Part shown: positions 27,171-36,350 of the stretch, piece by piece | How the letters are laid out: each line of letters begins with the position of its first letter | How positions within the stretch are numbered: position 1 is the first letter of the stretch | Assembly (NCBI RefSeq): GCF_008016455.1 | Contig: NZ_SAXU01000001.1 | Span: 1,860,001 to 1,924,000 of the forward strand | Source: Brachyspira aalborgi | GTDB lineage: Bacteria; Spirochaetota; Brachyspiria; Brachyspirales; Brachyspiraceae | Reading direction: 5' to 3' | DNA length: 64,000 nt | The notes under the pieces: generated by a model | What the model was told of the DNA's origin: nothing | The model's input: the letters and a program-made list of their open reading frames with translations, nothing else | Databases searched by the model: none | Program-made: the position numbers and the translations under genes

Positions 27171-29618
27171 TTAAGCTGGAACTTCTTCAGCTATAACATC
27201 TATAATATTTTTCTCTTCTAAAGCCTCGTAAGGTATTTTTGCTCTATCTTTTATTATTCTAACAACTATAGGTTTTAATTTGCTGTTAACAAACGCTCTT
27301 CTATAACTTGAAGCAAATACATATTCCAAGAAAGCTTTATTTTGAGTTATTATATTGTCTACTTCATTTGTTAATAATTTCATCTCTTTATCGGATAATA
27401 AGAAGTTTGAAGCCAAATATTCTAAATGTCTTGTGACAATTTCCATCATTGCAACAGTATCGTCTACTATAAACTCATCCATTACAGTTTTAGCAACAGT
27501 TGTAGCTACCATTCCTCCGACAGCACCTCCAACAAAAGAACCGACTATAGGGCCAACTATAGGTATAGGCGATAATAAAACGCCTCCTACAAGTCCCCCT
27601 ATAGTCCCGCCCGTAACTCCGCTTGCCGAAACGACTATATTTTTAATACATTGCATTCCAGATATTCTACCTCTAGCCATTCTTATAATTTCAATAGTCG
27701 AAGTAACGGCTATAGTTGATGACGCAGCAACAGCAGCACCTCGTAATGTTCTGTTGGCTATTTCTGTTGGAGTGCTTTTAGCTGTATGACTTGCATTGCC
27801 ACTCCTTCCTATTTTATACAATCCGCCTCTTAAAAATTTACCATTTGGTAATTTATTGAAGTTAAAATTTATAGCTTCATCTAAAAATAACTTAACTTGA
27901 GGTATTCTTTGCATTTGAGCGGATACCATAAATATAGCAGTTGTTTTTCCAGCCGTTTTTATTCCAATTATTGCTGAAGATTTTATAGCAAGTTTCATAT
28001 CTTTAGTTCGCCAATATGTAATAGCCGTATTAATAGCAAATGATATTCCGCCAGCAGAAAATCCAATAATTGCTCCTTTTCTAAAATCATATAGTAAACT
28101 TTCTATAGTTCCGAATTTAGTCGTATTTACAGCCTGCTCTTGAGTTAGATGTCCCTTTCTAATGATATTTTTAGCATCATTAGGGTCGGTTATACCCTGA
28201 ACTTCACCGTTTTCTATTCTTTTTTCCATTTCTTTTATGGCTGCCTCATATTGGTCTTTTGGAACTTCCAACTGCATAGGTTTTCCATTATCCATATATC
28301 TATATTTGCCATCTCTAAAAGCCTTGTTTACGCTTTCTCGAGCCGTTGCGTAATATTTGGTTTGAATTTTAATGCCATCAACTATTCTATCCGCTCCGTC
28401 TTTAGCGTTATCATCTCCAAGTATCTTTGCATCTTTTCCTTGAATTCTATCTATAAAATCATTTATTCTCTCGGCAGCTACTCCATGTCCACCCCCTTTA
28501 CTAAAAATACTTCTTGCTTCTTCATTAAAATATTGTGAGGCACTAATAGAAGCAACACCCATAGCTCCGCCATCGCTTATGCTTTCTCCTATAGGTTTTT
28601 CTCCAAAATCTTTATCATAAGCTATTTTATAACATAAATTTTCCGTTTCTTCGCACATATCGGAACAGAACCATTCACCTTCTATATTTTCCATCATAGA
28701 CGATAATTTTGCTTTACCACATGAAGCGCAGACTACTATTTTATCTACATTAATATCGTTTACGAAAAAATCGCCATCGTCAAATTCATGCAATTTTATA
28801 TTATCATTTTCAATAATAAAAAAGTCGGATAATAAATTATTTGGTAACGAAAGAGTTTCTTTAATACTGTTTATAGCTATATTTTTATCAACTCTAACAT
28901 CCAATTTAGAAATATCTTCGGCTAAAGATTTACAAGTATTCAAAAAATCTGGATTAAAATATATATCGGTATTAGATAAATGAACTGTATTAACTTTATT
29001 TTTATCTATTAATCTTTCTAAAGTTAACATTAGTATAGCTCTTTTACCTTCAATTTCGTCATCCTCTTTAGCTTTTTTCTGTTTTTTAATTTTAGTTTTT
29101 TCGTCTTTATAATGTATTTCTAATTTTTCGCATAAACCTTCAAAATTACTATATGTTAAACTTTTAATAACTTTTGACATTTTACGCATAAATATTACTA
29201 AATCAAAAGAATAAAATAATGAACCAATTACAAAAATAAAAGCGATTATTCTTAAAGTTATATTATGTAAGATAATATTATTTCCGCTAATTTCTAACGA
29301 TACCGAATAAAATATATATAAAATAGACATGGTATAAACACCAAAATAATAGACAAAACTTACAAATTTTACATAATTAAGTTTTCTTATTTTGAATACT
29401 ACAATATCTTGTATTATTTTTAAGAATATACTAAATAACATTAATAAGCATAATATCGTATGAAAAACGCTTTGCCTTGCATACACTATTAAGGATAATA
29501 ACGCTATTAACGATAATATAGAAGCGACAACTATTCTAATTTTAACAAATTCGAATATCTTGTTTAAAAGTATTGCAACAAGCATAGATAAAAAAGAATA
29601 TAATAAAACTGATAACAT
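27171..29618 (-). CDS. Large accessory membrane protein with zinc site and glycine-zipper region (YeeR-like)
   Basis: The product is 815 aa. About five transmembrane segments occupy residues 1-150, then a charged linker. A four-cysteine putative zinc site follows near residues 308-330 (CASCGKA and WFCSDMCEE). A conserved-looking block lies around 400-500 (GADRIVDGIKIQTKYYATA, KPMQLEVPKDQYEAA, ITDPNDAKNIIRKGH). A Gly-rich segment resembling glycine zippers of membrane-active proteins follows (GGTIGGLVGGVLL, GPIVGSFVGGAVGGM). By recollection the layout resembles the YeeR-type inner membrane proteins of E. coli prophage regions; this was not verified. Its leader carries a pentanucleotide-repeat element. 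The function is unknown. Confidence 0.7.
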   Translation of the reverse strand: MLSVLLYSFLSMLVAILLNKIFEFVKIRIVVASILSLIALLSLIVYARQSVFHTILCLLMLFSIFLKIIQDIVVFKIRKLNYVKFVSFVYYFGVYTMSILYIFYSVSLEISGNNIILHNITLRIIAFIFVIGSLFYSFDLVIFMRKMSKVIKSLTYSNFEGLCEKLEIHYKDEKTKIKKQKKAKEDDEIEGKRAILMLTLERLIDKNKVNTVHLSNTDIYFNPDFLNTCKSLAEDISKLDVRVDKNIAINSIKETLSLPNNLLSDFFIIENDNIKLHEFDDGDFFVNDINVDKIVVCASCGKAKLSSMMENIEGEWFCSDMCEETENLCYKIAYDKDFGEKPIGESISDGGAMGVASISASQYFNEEARSIFSKGGGHGVAAERINDFIDRIQGKDAKILGDDNAKDGADRIVDGIKIQTKYYATARESVNKAFRDGKYRYMDNGKPMQLEVPKDQYEAAIKEMEKRIENGEVQGITDPNDAKNIIRKGHLTQEQAVNTTKFGTIESLLYDFRKGAIIGFSAGGISFAINTAITYWRTKDMKLAIKSSAIIGIKTAGKTTAIFMVSAQMQRIPQVKLFLDEAINFNFNKLPNGKFLRGGLYKIGRSGNASHTAKSTPTEIANRTLRGAAVAASSTIAVTSTIEIIRMARGRISGMQCIKNIVVSASGVTGGTIGGLVGGVLLSPIPIVGPIVGSFVGGAVGGMVATTVAKTVMDEFIVDDTVAMMEIVTRHLEYLASNFLLSDKEMKLLTNEVDNIITQNKAFLEYVFASSYRRAFVNSKLKPIVVRIIKDRAKIPYEALEEKNIIDVIAEEVPA

Positions 29619-29753
29619 AATAACTCCTTATTTTAATTTAATAAAAATAATTTATAAAAACATTTAATTGAATAAATGATTTTACCAAATATGAATTCCA
29701 AATAAATATAATAGTTTTTGTAATTAATAAGTAAACATAAAATTTTAAAAAGT

Positions 29754-29840
29754 TTAAAGCAAATGCTTGGCTTGGCTTGGCTTGGCTTGGCTTGGCTTGG
29801 CTTGGCTTGGCTTCATGAAACTGTAATTTATATTTATCAT
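29754..29840 (-). CDS. Possible leaderless micro-ORF over the CCAAG repeat (element 1)
   Basis: The frame is 28 codons from ATG at 29840 to TAA at 29756-29754. The ATG sits eight bases from the -10 box, about where transcription should begin, so any message would be leaderless. The repeat is translated as an AKPSQ period. The stop lies in CTTTAAAC, a block shared with element 2, where a 29-codon frame ends at the same TAA. It could equally be an untranslated leader RNA. A longer overlapping frame starting at 29859 begins upstream of the predicted transcription start and is unlikely. Confidence 0.25.
   Translation of the reverse strand: MININYSFMKPSQAKPSQAKPSQAKHLL
29765..29813 (-). repeat. 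Pentanucleotide tandem repeat, nine GCTTG units
   Basis: Nine perfect GCTTG units on the plus strand (CAAGC on the minus strand) are followed by a partial unit. It lies between a conserved right-hand promoter and a conserved left-hand block. Copy-number change would shift reading frame unless three units move together. Confidence 0.95.
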
Positions 29841-29847
29841 AATTAAA

Positions 29848-29875
29848 ATTATATAACATTAAAAAAATATGTCAA
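29848..29875 (-). promoter_or_regulatory. Promoter of repeat element 1
   Basis: On the minus strand, TTGACA (29875-29870) and TATAAT (29853-29848) are 16 bp apart. It reads through the pentanucleotide repeat towards the 815-aa gene. The same arrangement recurs at 55762-55790. Confidence 0.7.
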
Positions 29876-29880
29876 ACATT

Positions 29881-30161
29881 ATAATAAAAAAATTAAGAAA
29901 AAATATGATGATTTTATAAAATTTAGCTATTTTTAATTGATAATTTACTATTAGAGCTAAATTTTTTAGAAATTTCATTTTTGAAATAAGTTTAAATTAA
30001 AAAAGGTTATAATTTCAAAAAGTAAAGAGTTAATATTTAAATTTTTTATACATTTTAATCAAAAACGATAATATGCATGCTGTAATCAATTAAGTATTCT
30101 GTTTGCAGGATATCGTCATTGCTAGCAATACACTTTTTTGTTTATTTTTTCTCAATCATTT
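29881..30161. other. Intergenic AT-rich stretch beyond repeat element 1
   Basis: No gene was seen between repeat element 1 and the purL end. It contains an inverted repeat (AAATTTAGCT and AGCTAAATTT, about 29918-29973) followed by T residues and a 12-base palindrome ATTGCTAGCAAT at 30118-30129. No role can be assigned. Confidence 0.4.
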
Positions 30162-33100
30162 TTATTTAAAATATTCAACCGCCGACTTAAACATTTTTAT
30201 GTCGTAATTTCCCAAAACATTTTTATATAATCCTTTTCCGATTCTTTCGCTATGTCCCATTTTTCCAAAAACTCTTCCATCGGGAGATGTAATTCCTTCT
30301 ATTGCATATATAGAACCGTTTGGGTTAAATCTAATATCGTTTGAAGCGTCTCCTTTAAAATCAACATATTGAGTTGCAATCTGTCCGTTTTCTGAAAGTT
30401 TTTTTATTAAATCTTCACTTGCAATAAATCTGCCTTCGCCATGAGATATCGGGACGCTTACTATATCGCCTACATTCATATAAGAAAGCCAAGGAGATTT
30501 ATTTGAAGCGATTCTCGTTCTCACAATTTTTGATTGATGCCTTGAAATCTCATTAAAAGTAAGAGTCGGACAATTTTCATCCGTTTCGATTATCTTGCCA
30601 AAAGGAACTAATCCTAATTTAATTAACGCTTGAAATCCGTTGCATATTCCTAATATTAATCCGCCTCGCTTATCTAAAAGTTTTATCGTCTCTTCTTTTA
30701 TAATATGATTTCTAAAAAATGCTGTTATAAATTTTCCGCTTCCATCAGGTTCGTCTCCTCCCGAAAATCCGCCAGGAATAAAAATTATTTGAGAGGTTTT
30801 TAATTCTTTTGAAAAATTATCAACGCTTTTTTTAATATTATCCGAAGACAAATTATTTATAACCATAATCTTTGCTTTCGCTCCCGCATATTCAAAAGCT
30901 TTTGCGCTTTCGTATTCGCAATTTGTCCCAGGAAAAACGGGAATAATAACTTTTGGTTTTGCAATTTTAATTTTTGAGACGATTCTATTTTTTGTTTCGT
31001 AAGAAAAATTTTTAATCGGTTTTTTATAGGTTTTAATATTGCAAGAATATATTTTTTCAAGTTTGTTTTCGTAAATTAAAGATAATTTTTTTAAGTCAAT
31101 TTTTTCTTTTTTGTATAAAATATATTTTTCAGAAATTATTTTTCCTAAATATATTTCGTCAATATTTTCTTCGGTTTCTATAATAAATCCGCCGTAATTA
31201 TATTTAAATAAATCTTTTAATGAAATTTTAGAATTATATTCAAATCCAAATCCGTTTCCTATGCACATTTTATAAACCGCTTCTGCAATTCCGCCGTAGG
31301 TTAATGTATAGCATGAAAGAATTTTTTTATTTTTCATTAAATTATTTATTTTATAAAAAATAGACAATAAAGATTTTGTTTCGGGCAGTCCATTTTTATC
31401 GTATTTAGGTTTTATAAGATAAACTTTATTTTTAGACTTTTTAAATTCGGGCGATATAATATTTTTTATCTTCGCTGTAGAGATGGCAAACGACACTAAA
31501 GTCGGAGGAACATTGATATTTTCAAAACTTCCGCTCATAGAATCCTTTCCGCCTATCGAGCAAATTTCAAGTTCTTTTTGAGCTTTAAAAGCTCCTAAAA
31601 GCGCAGCCAAAGGTTTTCCCCAACGATTTTTATCTTTTCCCAATTTTTCAAAATATTCTTGAAAAGTAAGATATATTTCTTTAAAGTCTGAACCTGTAGC
31701 TATTAATTTGCAAACCGATTCTATTACGGAAAAATAAGCTCCATGATAAGGACTCTTCTCCATTATAAAAGGATTAAAACCATAACTCATTAAAGAACAA
31801 TTATTAGTTTCTTTTTTTTCAACTGAAATTTTTTGAACCATCGCTTGTATTGGCGTAAGTTGAAATTTTCCTCCGAAAGGCATTAAAACCGTTCCCGCTC
31901 CTATAGTAGAATCGAATCTTTCCGAAAGTCCTCGTTTAGAGCATACATTAATATCTGATAAAAGAGATTTATAACCTTTTACAAAATCTATTGGAATTTT
32001 TTTATCAAAATTTTTAAAAGATTTAATTTTTGCATTTATATGTTTTTTTGCTCCGTTTGAGTTTAAAAATTCTCTCGATATATCGACTATTTTTTTTCCA
32101 TTCCAAAACATTGTTAATTTTGATTCTTTCTTTATCGTAGCAACTTTAACAGCATGCAAATTTTCCTCTTTAGCAAAACTTAAAAATTTTTCAATATCTT
32201 TTTTGTCAATAACTACAGCCATTCTCTCTTGCGATTCGGATATTGCAAGTTCCGTTCCGTCAAGTCCTTCGTATTTTTTCAAAATAGCGTTAAGATTTAT
32301 ATCGATTCCGTCAGAAAGTTCGCCTATTGCAACCGAAACGCCGCCAGCTCCGAAATCATTGCATTTTTTTATAAGTTTTGAAACTTTTGGATTTCTAAAA
32401 AGTCTTTGAAGTTTTCTCTCTTCGGGAGCGTTTCCTTTTTGAACTTCAGCTCCGCATATTTCAATCGATTCTTCAGTATGGGATTTTGAAGAACCTGTAG
32501 CGCCTCCGCATCCGTCTCTTCCCGTGCTTCCGCCTATAAGAATGACTATATCGCCCGCAATCGGTTTTTTTCTTTTAATATTTTTTTCGGGAACAGCCGC
32601 TATAACCGCTCCAATTTCCATGTGTTTTGCTAAATATCCATTATGATAAATTTCATCGACAATTCCCGTAGCCAAACCTATTTGATTTCCATAAGAAGAA
32701 TATCCTTCCGCCGCCGTTGTGACTATTTTTCTTTGGGGCAATTTGCCTTTTAAAGTTTTAGAAATTGAAACCGTAGGATTTGCAGCTCCCGTAATTCTCA
32801 TAGCGCCATAAACATAACCTCTCCCAGAAAGCGGGTCTCTTATAGCTCCGCCTATGCAGGTAGCCGCTCCTCCAAAAGGCTCTATTTCGGTTGGATGATT
32901 ATGAGTTTCGTTTTTGAAAAGCAAAATCCAATTTTCAATTTTTCCGTCAACTTCTATATTTATTTTTACAGAGCAAGCGTTAATCTCTTCCGATTCGTCA
33001 AGTTTTTTAAGCTTTCCATTTTTTTTGAAATATTTTATTAAAACGGTAGCTAAATCCATAAGACAAATTGGTTTATTATCTTTTAATTCTTTTCTAATTG

Positions 33101-33848
33101 TAAGATATTCTTTATAAGTTTTTTGTAATAATTCGTCTTCAAATTCTACATTATCTATAATCGTTAAAAATGTCGTGTGCCTGCAATGGTCGGACCAATA
33201 AGTGTCTATTACTTTTATTTCGGTTATAGTCGGGTTTCTTTTTTCTGATAAAAAATATTCACGGCAAAATTTTAAATCGTCAAAATCCATAGCCAAATCA
33301 TAAGACTTTATAAAATCAAAAAGTTCCTTATCGTTTAAATCTATAAAACCTTTTAACATTTTTACGGTTTTTGGAATTTTATATTTTTCTTTTAATGTGC
33401 CTGGTTTTAGAAAATTTGCCTCTCTTATTTCAACGGGATTTATAATATATTTTTTTATTTCTTCAATATCTTTCTTTGTTAGATTTCCGTATAAAGCGTA
33501 AACTTTTGCGGTTTTAATTAAAGGCTTTTTGCCTTGAGATATAATTTGAATGCATTGAGATGCGCTTTCCGCTCTTTGGTCAAATTGTCCAGGCAAATAT
33601 TCCGTTGCAAAAACAAACGCTTTATTTATATTTAATTCTTTATAAACATTATCAAGTTGAGGTTCAGAGAAAACGGTTTTTATTGCATAATCAAAAATTT
33701 TTTCAGAAATATTTTCGGCGTCATATCGATTAAAAATTCTTAATTTATTTAATCTTTTTATTCCTAAAAATTCCGTTATATCCGAATATAAAGATTTTGC
33801 TTCGTTATTAAAACCGTCTTTTTTTTCTACGAATATTCTATAAACCAT
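30162..33848 (-). CDS. purL: Phosphoribosylformylglycinamidine synthase (large, single-chain)
   Basis: The product is 1228 aa, the single-polypeptide form with the glutaminase fused at the C-terminus. It converts FGAR to FGAM. The central synthase domains show TYWSDHCRHTTF, KNETHNHPTEIEPFGGAATCIGGAIRDPLSGRG and GGSTGRDG. The amidotransferase from about residue 960 shows PVFPGTNCEYESA, the nucleophile motif GICNGFQAL and SHGEGRF. It is the last gene of the minus-strand purine operon, three bases after purD. Confidence 0.95.
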   Translation of the reverse strand: MVYRIFVEKKDGFNNEAKSLYSDITEFLGIKRLNKLRIFNRYDAENISEKIFDYAIKTVFSEPQLDNVYKELNINKAFVFATEYLPGQFDQRAESASQCIQIISQGKKPLIKTAKVYALYGNLTKKDIEEIKKYIINPVEIREANFLKPGTLKEKYKIPKTVKMLKGFIDLNDKELFDFIKSYDLAMDFDDLKFCREYFLSEKRNPTITEIKVIDTYWSDHCRHTTFLTIIDNVEFEDELLQKTYKEYLTIRKELKDNKPICLMDLATVLIKYFKKNGKLKKLDESEEINACSVKINIEVDGKIENWILLFKNETHNHPTEIEPFGGAATCIGGAIRDPLSGRGYVYGAMRITGAANPTVSISKTLKGKLPQRKIVTTAAEGYSSYGNQIGLATGIVDEIYHNGYLAKHMEIGAVIAAVPEKNIKRKKPIAGDIVILIGGSTGRDGCGGATGSSKSHTEESIEICGAEVQKGNAPEERKLQRLFRNPKVSKLIKKCNDFGAGGVSVAIGELSDGIDINLNAILKKYEGLDGTELAISESQERMAVVIDKKDIEKFLSFAKEENLHAVKVATIKKESKLTMFWNGKKIVDISREFLNSNGAKKHINAKIKSFKNFDKKIPIDFVKGYKSLLSDINVCSKRGLSERFDSTIGAGTVLMPFGGKFQLTPIQAMVQKISVEKKETNNCSLMSYGFNPFIMEKSPYHGAYFSVIESVCKLIATGSDFKEIYLTFQEYFEKLGKDKNRWGKPLAALLGAFKAQKELEICSIGGKDSMSGSFENINVPPTLVSFAISTAKIKNIISPEFKKSKNKVYLIKPKYDKNGLPETKSLLSIFYKINNLMKNKKILSCYTLTYGGIAEAVYKMCIGNGFGFEYNSKISLKDLFKYNYGGFIIETEENIDEIYLGKIISEKYILYKKEKIDLKKLSLIYENKLEKIYSCNIKTYKKPIKNFSYETKNRIVSKIKIAKPKVIIPVFPGTNCEYESAKAFEYAGAKAKIMVINNLSSDNIKKSVDNFSKELKTSQIIFIPGGFSGGDEPDGSGKFITAFFRNHIIKEETIKLLDKRGGLILGICNGFQALIKLGLVPFGKIIETDENCPTLTFNEISRHQSKIVRTRIASNKSPWLSYMNVGDIVSVPISHGEGRFIASEDLIKKLSENGQIATQYVDFKGDASNDIRFNPNGSIYAIEGITSPDGRVFGKMGHSERIGKGLYKNVLGNYDIKMFKSAVEYFK

Positions 33849-33850
33849 TT

Positions 33851-35122
33851 TTAATTATTTCCTTTTTTAAGTAAAGCTTTCTCGCCTATATCTTTTCTAT
33901 AATAAGCGCTTTCAAACGAAATTTGTCTTGCGTCTTCATAAGAAAGTTTAATCGCTTTATCCAAAGTATCGGCGATATTTGTTATTCCCAATACTCTTCC
34001 TCCGTTAGTAAAAAGTTTTTCGTTTTCTTTTTTAACTCCCGCAAAATAAACTCTTTCAATAATATCTTTAGGAATATTTATAGCGAAACCTTTTTTATAT
34101 TCTAAAGGATAACCTTCGCTTGCCATAATTATGCAGGCTGCAGATTTATTTTCAAATTCAACTTTTACTTTATCTAAATTTCCGTTAGTAGTGGCAATCA
34201 TAATATCAAGCAAATCGCTTTTTAATAAAGGCAAAATTACTTGAGTTTCAGGGTCGCCAAATCTACAATTATATTCTATTACTTTAGCACCGTCTTTTGT
34301 AATCATAAGTCCGAAATATAAACAACCCTTAAAAGTTCTTCCTTCTTTATTCATTGCCGAAATAGTCGGAATAAAAATTTTATCAAAACATTCTTTTGCT
34401 ATTTCTTTTGTATAATAAGGATTTGGGGCAATCGTTCCCATGCCTCCAGTATTTAATCCCGTATCTTTATCTCCGATTCTTTTATGGTCCATAGATGAAA
34501 TCATAGGAATTATAGTTTTTCCGTCCGTAAAAGAAAGAATTGAAATTTCGACTCCTTCTAAAAATTCTTCTATAACTATTCTATCTCCCGATTTTCCAAA
34601 AGCTTTATCTTTTATAATATTTTTTACCGTGTCAAAAGCTTTTTCTTTAGTTTCCGCTATAATCACGCCTTTGCCGAGCGCAAGTCCATCGGCTTTAATT
34701 ACAGTAGGCATTGAAGCGGTTTTCAAATATTCAATCGCTTTATCATAGCTTTCAAATGTTTCGTATTTCGCAGTCGGGATTTTATATTTTTTCATTAAAT
34801 TTTTTGCAAATACTTTACTTCCTTCAATAATCGCCGCATTTTTATTTGGTCCGAAACATGGAATTTTTATTTCTTCCAAAGCGTCAACCAAACCTGCAAC
34901 GAGAGGGTCGTCAGGAGTCACTATAGCGTAATCGATATTATTTTTTTTAGCAAAATCTTTTATAGCGTTTATATCAGTCGCTTTAATATCAATGCAAATA
35001 GCGTCTCTTTCAATTCCGCCGTTTCCTGGGATAGCGTAAATTTCAGATACATTTTTATTTTGTTTTATTTTTTTTATTATCGCATGCTCTCTTCCGCCGC
35101 TTCCTATAACTAAAATTTTCAT
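33851..35122 (-). CDS. purD: Phosphoribosylamine-glycine ligase
   Basis: The product is 423 aa, an ATP-grasp ligase joining glycine to phosphoribosylamine. Visible motifs are VIGSGGREHAI, TPDDPLVAGLVDAL, the ATP-binding KADGLALGKGV, SSMDHKRIGDKDTGLNTGGMG and the metal-binding EYNCRFGDPETQ. It sits between the AICAR transformylase and purL genes in one transcription unit. Confidence 0.97.
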   Translation of the reverse strand: MKILVIGSGGREHAIIKKIKQNKNVSEIYAIPGNGGIERDAICIDIKATDINAIKDFAKKNNIDYAIVTPDDPLVAGLVDALEEIKIPCFGPNKNAAIIEGSKVFAKNLMKKYKIPTAKYETFESYDKAIEYLKTASMPTVIKADGLALGKGVIIAETKEKAFDTVKNIIKDKAFGKSGDRIVIEEFLEGVEISILSFTDGKTIIPMISSMDHKRIGDKDTGLNTGGMGTIAPNPYYTKEIAKECFDKIFIPTISAMNKEGRTFKGCLYFGLMITKDGAKVIEYNCRFGDPETQVILPLLKSDLLDIMIATTNGNLDKVKVEFENKSAACIIMASEGYPLEYKKGFAINIPKDIIERVYFAGVKKENEKLFTNGGRVLGITNIADTLDKAIKLSYEDARQISFESAYYRKDIGEKALLKKGNN

Positions 35123-35153
35123 GTTTTATCCTATTTATAAATTTTTTATAATT

Positions 35154-36338
35154 TTAATGATGAAATAATCTCATTTCAGTAAAAGCCATAACCATTTTAT
35201 ATTTATTGCATCTTTCTATAACAAGATTATCTTTTAAAGAACCGCCTGGTTGAGCTATATATTTTACTCCGCTTTTTTTTGCTCTATCTATATTATCGTA
35301 AAAAGGAAAAAATGCATCCGAACCTAAAGAAACTTCGTCTATTTCCGAAAGATATTCTTTTATTTCTTTTTCGGTAAACTTTTCGGGTTTTTTGTCAAAA
35401 TATTTTTGCCAAATTCCTTCTTCGCAAACATCCTCTTCATTTTTATTAATATATCCGTCTATAATATTATCTCTTTCAGCTCTACTTAAAGAATCTTTAA
35501 AAGAAAGATTTAAAACTTTTTCATGCCCTCTTAAAAACCAAGTATTAGCTTTATCTCCCGCAAGACGAACGCAATGAATTCGCGATTGTTGTCCCGCTCC
35601 AACTCCTATAGCCTGTCCATCGTAAGCGTAGCAAACAGAATTTGATTGAGTATATTTAAGAGTTATAAGCGATATTATAATATCTCTTATTGCATTTTCA
35701 GTTAAATTTTTATTTTCCGTCACGATATTAGAAAGTAAATTTTTATCTATTTTAAAATTGTTTCTTTCTTGTTCAAAAGTTATTCCAAAAATATCTCTAT
35801 TTTCTTTTTTAGAAGGAATATAATTTTTATCGATAATTATAATATTATAATTTCCGTTTCTTTTAGATTTTAAAATTTCAAGAGCTTCTTTAGTATATTC
35901 GGGCGCTATTATTCCGTCTGAAACTTCCCGCGCGATTAATTTTGCGGTAGTTTTATCGCATTTATCGGAAAGAGCTATCCAATCGCCAAAAGAAGACATT
36001 CTATCAGTTCCTCTCGCTCTTGCATAAGCGCAGGCAATAGGAGAATCGTTTAATTCGTCAATATCGTCATAGAAATATATTTTTTTTAATTTATTTGAAA
36101 GAGGAGAGCCAACCGCCGCGGATGTAGGACTTACATGCTTAAAAGAAGTAGCCGAAGGAAGTCCAATAGCTTCTTTAAGTTCTTTAACAAGTTGCCAACC
36201 GTTAAAAGCGTCCATAAAATTTATATATCCAGGATTTCCGTTTAATATTTTTATTGGAAGTTCGCATCCTTCTTTCATAAAAATTTTTGCAGGTTTTTGA
36301 TTTGGATTGCATCCGTATTTTAATTGAAATTCTTTCAT
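35154..36338 (-). CDS. purH: AICAR formyltransferase, stand-alone (no IMP cyclohydrolase domain)
   Basis: The product is 394 aa. It starts directly in the transformylase domain (LKYGCNPNQKPAKIF) and shows FKHVSPTSAA (catalytic Lys-His), AYARARGTDRMSSFGDWIALS, GQQSRIHCVRLAG and SDAFFPFYDNIDRA. The MGS-like IMP cyclohydrolase domain found at the N-terminus of ordinary PurH (about 520 aa) is absent. The next gene upstream encodes a PurO-type cyclohydrolase, so the two final steps of IMP synthesis are done by separate proteins. Confidence 0.93.
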   Translation of the reverse strand: MKEFQLKYGCNPNQKPAKIFMKEGCELPIKILNGNPGYINFMDAFNGWQLVKELKEAIGLPSATSFKHVSPTSAAVGSPLSNKLKKIYFYDDIDELNDSPIACAYARARGTDRMSSFGDWIALSDKCDKTTAKLIAREVSDGIIAPEYTKEALEILKSKRNGNYNIIIIDKNYIPSKKENRDIFGITFEQERNNFKIDKNLLSNIVTENKNLTENAIRDIIISLITLKYTQSNSVCYAYDGQAIGVGAGQQSRIHCVRLAGDKANTWFLRGHEKVLNLSFKDSLSRAERDNIIDGYINKNEEDVCEEGIWQKYFDKKPEKFTEKEIKEYLSEIDEVSLGSDAFFPFYDNIDRAKKSGVKYIAQPGGSLKDNLVIERCNKYKMVMAFTEMRLFHH

Positions 36339-36350
36339 TTTGTATGCTCC

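Noticed and set aside
28149-28538. Open frame opposite the 815-aa gene
   Set aside because: Antisense to a coherent long protein, with a hydrophobic low-information sequence and no start signal.
29638-29859. A 73-codon frame on the minus strand covering the CCAAG repeat (AKPSQ repeats then a hydrophobic end)
   Set aside because: Its ATG lies inside the promoter spacer, upstream of the predicted transcription start. A similar peptide tail (LNF..YVYLLI) appears in element 2, but there out of frame with any start, so the nucleotide block rather than the peptide seems conserved.
30118-30129. 12-base palindrome ATTGCTAGCAAT after purL
   Set aside because: Not followed by a T run and not repeated elsewhere in the window; no support for a terminator or operator.
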